Below are positions 62,385-64,000 of a DNA stretch of 64,000 nucleotides, in pieces. The stretch's first letter is position 1, and each line of letters opens with the position of its first letter. Below the pieces are notes generated by a model, which worked only from the letters and a program-made list of their open reading frames with translations, ran no database searches and was not told the DNA's origin. The position numbers and the translations under genes are program-made. Source of the DNA: DATAOG01 sp963840925 (GTDB lineage: Bacteria; Pseudomonadota; Alphaproteobacteria; Geminicoccales; Geminicoccaceae); assembly GCA_963840925.1 (NCBI GenBank), contig CAWJAY010000028.1:1-64000 (forward strand). The letters are read 5' to 3'.

Positions 62385-63157
62385 TCAGGCGGGCGCGACC
62401 AGACCTGCCCGCCGGTCCTGGTCGAGCGCATCGCGATCGCGCTCCGCTGGTGGCCCGTAGCCGCCGCCGCCCGGCGTGTGCACGATCAGCCGGCGGCCGG
62501 GCGGGATCTCCTGATAGCCCTTGCCCGCGAGCGGGGTGCCGTCGTCGAGCTCGATGCGCCGGGCGCCACCCGGCGCGCCGCCCGCCCGCCCGCGCGGCGG
62601 ATGGTCGAGGCGGTCGAGCGCCGCCCAGATCCCGAACGGCGCGCGGTCGAGCGCCTCGATCTCGATGATCTGACCGTCGCCGCCGCGCTGGCGACCGGCG
62701 CCGCCGGAGCCCGGCCGCAATTCGCGCCGTCGGTAGACGAGCGGCGCGATCTGCTCGGTGATCTCGACCGGGGTGCCGCGCACGCCTGACGGATAGGCGG
62801 TCGCCGACAGGCCGTCGGCGTGCGCCCGCGCGCCCGTGCCGCCATTGTGGACCGCCCGAGCCAGGGGTCGTTGGTGATGTAGACGTCGCCGGGCTGCATC
62901 TCTGCGAGCGGAAAGGCGACGAGGAAATGGCCGACCGACCTCGCCATCGAGTTGACGTGGCCGGGCGTGCCGGTGACCGCCTGGGCGAGCATCCGTCCCT
63001 GCAGATCGAACAACCCGGCCGAGAGATCGCCGCATTCGCGCACGATCGGGCTGAATGCGGTCCGGAGCAGCGTCATGGCCTGCTCCTCGACCACCGCGAT
63101 CAGCCGCTGCCACCTCACCTGCCGGCGCAGCTCGGCAAGGGCTTCCGTCCGGTTCAC
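62385..63157 (-). pseudogene. Hydantoinase B / oxoprolinase family gene with a large internal deletion
   Basis: The N-terminal ~102 codons are normal (GTG start at 63157; TAFSPIVRECGDLSAGLFDL and PGDVYITNDPWL). At about 62855 the frame changes and the protein resumes with VHNGGTGARAHADGLSATAY and PSGVRGTPVEITE, which belong about 290 residues further on in full-length homologues (usual length about 550-600). The middle is lost and the join is frame-shifted, so no active B subunit is made. It overlaps the A gene by a GTGA. Confidence 0.88.
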
Positions 63158-64000
63158 GGTCGGGCCTCCGCTGGCTGGCGCTCGAGCCAGACATGGCCCT
63201 GGCGATCGACCCGGGCGGCGCAGGCCGGCGGCACCAGGATCGTCGTGTCGGCCTCGGCGATGATCGCCGGACCGTCGAGCGCGGCGCCGGCAGCGAGGTC
63301 GTCTCGCCAGTAGACCGGGACCTTTGCCGGCTCCCCCGCCGCCGGATCGAGCAGCCGCCTCCGTTCAACGCTGCCCGGCACGAACGCTGCCGGCGTCGTC
63401 TCTGCCGGCGGCAGCGGCTCAGCGGCGCTCGCGAGGCTCAGCCCCCAGCTCAGAACCTCGATGTCGAGCCCCGGGATCAGCCGGCCGTAGAGCCTTTCGT
63501 AGGCGGTCGCGAAGGCGCTCTCGAGCCGCGCGCGATCCCCGGCTTGCAGCTCGCGCACCGGCAGGTCGGCCACGATCTCGTGGCCCTGGCCGACATAGCG
63601 CATATACGAGATCCGGCTCTGCTCGAGCCTGGCCCCGGGCGCGGCTGCGCTGACCACGGTCCGCGCTTCGCGCTCCAGCGCTCCGAACACGGCATTGACC
63701 GGGCCGGGATCGAAGGCCGAGAGACGGAGCGGCAGCGAGCGCGCGGCCTGGTAGGCGGCGGGCGCCCGCAGGAAGCCCACCGCCGAGCCGACCCCTGCCG
63801 CGGTCGGCACCAGGATCCGCCGGATGCCGAGCTTCTCGGCGAGCCGCGCGGCATGGATCGGGGCGGCGCCGCCGAAGGCGATCAAGGTCCGCTCGGCGAC
63901 GTCCTTCTGGGTGTGTGAGCGTCGTTGGGCGGCGCCGCGCTCGACCGCGTGCACCCGGGCGGCATTGGCCATGGTTTCGTCGACGACCTCCGCGACGCCG
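63154..64000 (-). CDS. Hydantoinase A / oxoprolinase (HyuA-like), partial, 5' end outside window
   Basis: About 282 C-terminal residues are present; the frame is still open at the window edge, reading GVAEVVDETMANAARVHAVE. Family features are LIAFGGAAPIHAARLAEKLG and the C-terminal AIIAEADTTILVPP. Together with HyuB it would carry out ATP-dependent hydrolysis of hydantoins, oxoproline or a related substrate such as acetophenone carboxylation. The B subunit in this copy is broken, so the A protein is probably useless unless another B exists. Confidence 0.9.
   Translation of the reverse strand, partial: GVAEVVDETMANAARVHAVERGAAQRRSHTQKDVAERTLIAFGGAAPIHAARLAEKLGIRRILVPTAAGVGSAVGFLRAPAAYQAARSLPLRLSAFDPGPVNAVFGALEREARTVVSAAAPGARLEQSRISYMRYVGQGHEIVADLPVRELQAGDRARLESAFATAYERLYGRLIPGLDIEVLSWGLSLASAAEPLPPAETTPAAFVPGSVERRRLLDPAAGEPAKVPVYWRDDLAAGAALDGPAIIAEADTTILVPPACAARVDRQGHVWLERQPAEARP

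Overview
The window is one contiguous stretch of a GC-rich, gene-dense bacterial chromosome, most probably from an alphaproteobacterium. The evidence for that is a COX15-type heme A synthase next to SURF1, an RpoH sigma factor, a RibBX-type riboflavin protein with a degenerate cyclohydrolase half, a HicB-like protein of the type common in alphaproteobacteria, and many four-base ATGA or GTGA gene overlaps. No rRNA operon, CRISPR array, intact prophage or complete insertion sequence is visible. There is one tRNA gene, tRNA-Glu(CTC).

Layout. 1-5.9 kb: a Liv-type ABC importer operon (acyl-CoA ligase end, LivG, LivH, LivM, binding protein, LivF). 6-10.3 kb: SURF1, heme A synthase, an M32 carboxypeptidase and an O-antigen-ligase-like membrane protein. 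10.4-11.4 kb: a rearranged HicB/HicA pair with an unusual winged-helix-like partner. 11.5-22.5 kb: housekeeping genes (thrC, M16 peptidase, panC, MFS, purA, cupin, ispH, thrB, rnhA, peroxiredoxin, yqgE). 22.6-33 kb: radical SAM protein, glutathione transferase, photolyase, enoyl-CoA hydratase, HerA-like ATPase, a degenerate SDR, double cupin and hydrolase. 33-37.2 kb: rpoH, rluD, a small membrane protein, an RNA methyltransferase and tRNA-Glu. 37.2-40.8 kb: a small decayed island of atypical composition, bounded by tRNA-Glu and a partial copy of its 3' half. It carries transposase scraps, a polysaccharide polymerase/ligase-like gene and a broken glycosyltransferase. 41-44.6 kb: a tightly coupled three-gene operon of coiled-coil proteins, one of them membrane-anchored. 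44.7-47.9 kb: a sugar-type ABC importer without its ATPase. 48-52 kb: a small zinc-motif protein, two MFS transporters and a metallo-beta-lactamase-fold protein. 52-57 kb: esterases, a two-gene cassette encoding a hydrolase fused to TRAFs-binding-like helical repeats and an RyR-domain protein, and a DMT exporter. 57-64 kb: a dehydrogenase, a frameshifted methyltransferase, ribBX (frameshifted near its end), a receiver-like protein, a lipid- or periplasm-directed hypothetical protein, and a hydantoinase/oxoprolinase pair whose B gene has lost its middle.

The most interesting loci are the hydrolase-helical-repeat plus RyR cassette (53.1-54.8 kb), which resembles predicted nucleotide-sensing conflict systems; the coiled-coil membrane operon (41.0-44.6 kb); and the tRNA-Glu island (37.1-40.8 kb). 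Several genes look broken by a single base (hicA, ribBX, possibly yqgE) or by internal deletions (hyuB, glycosyltransferase, methyltransferase). The single-base cases could be consensus errors; the deletions look genuine. All assignments come from reading the sequence by eye, without database searches.
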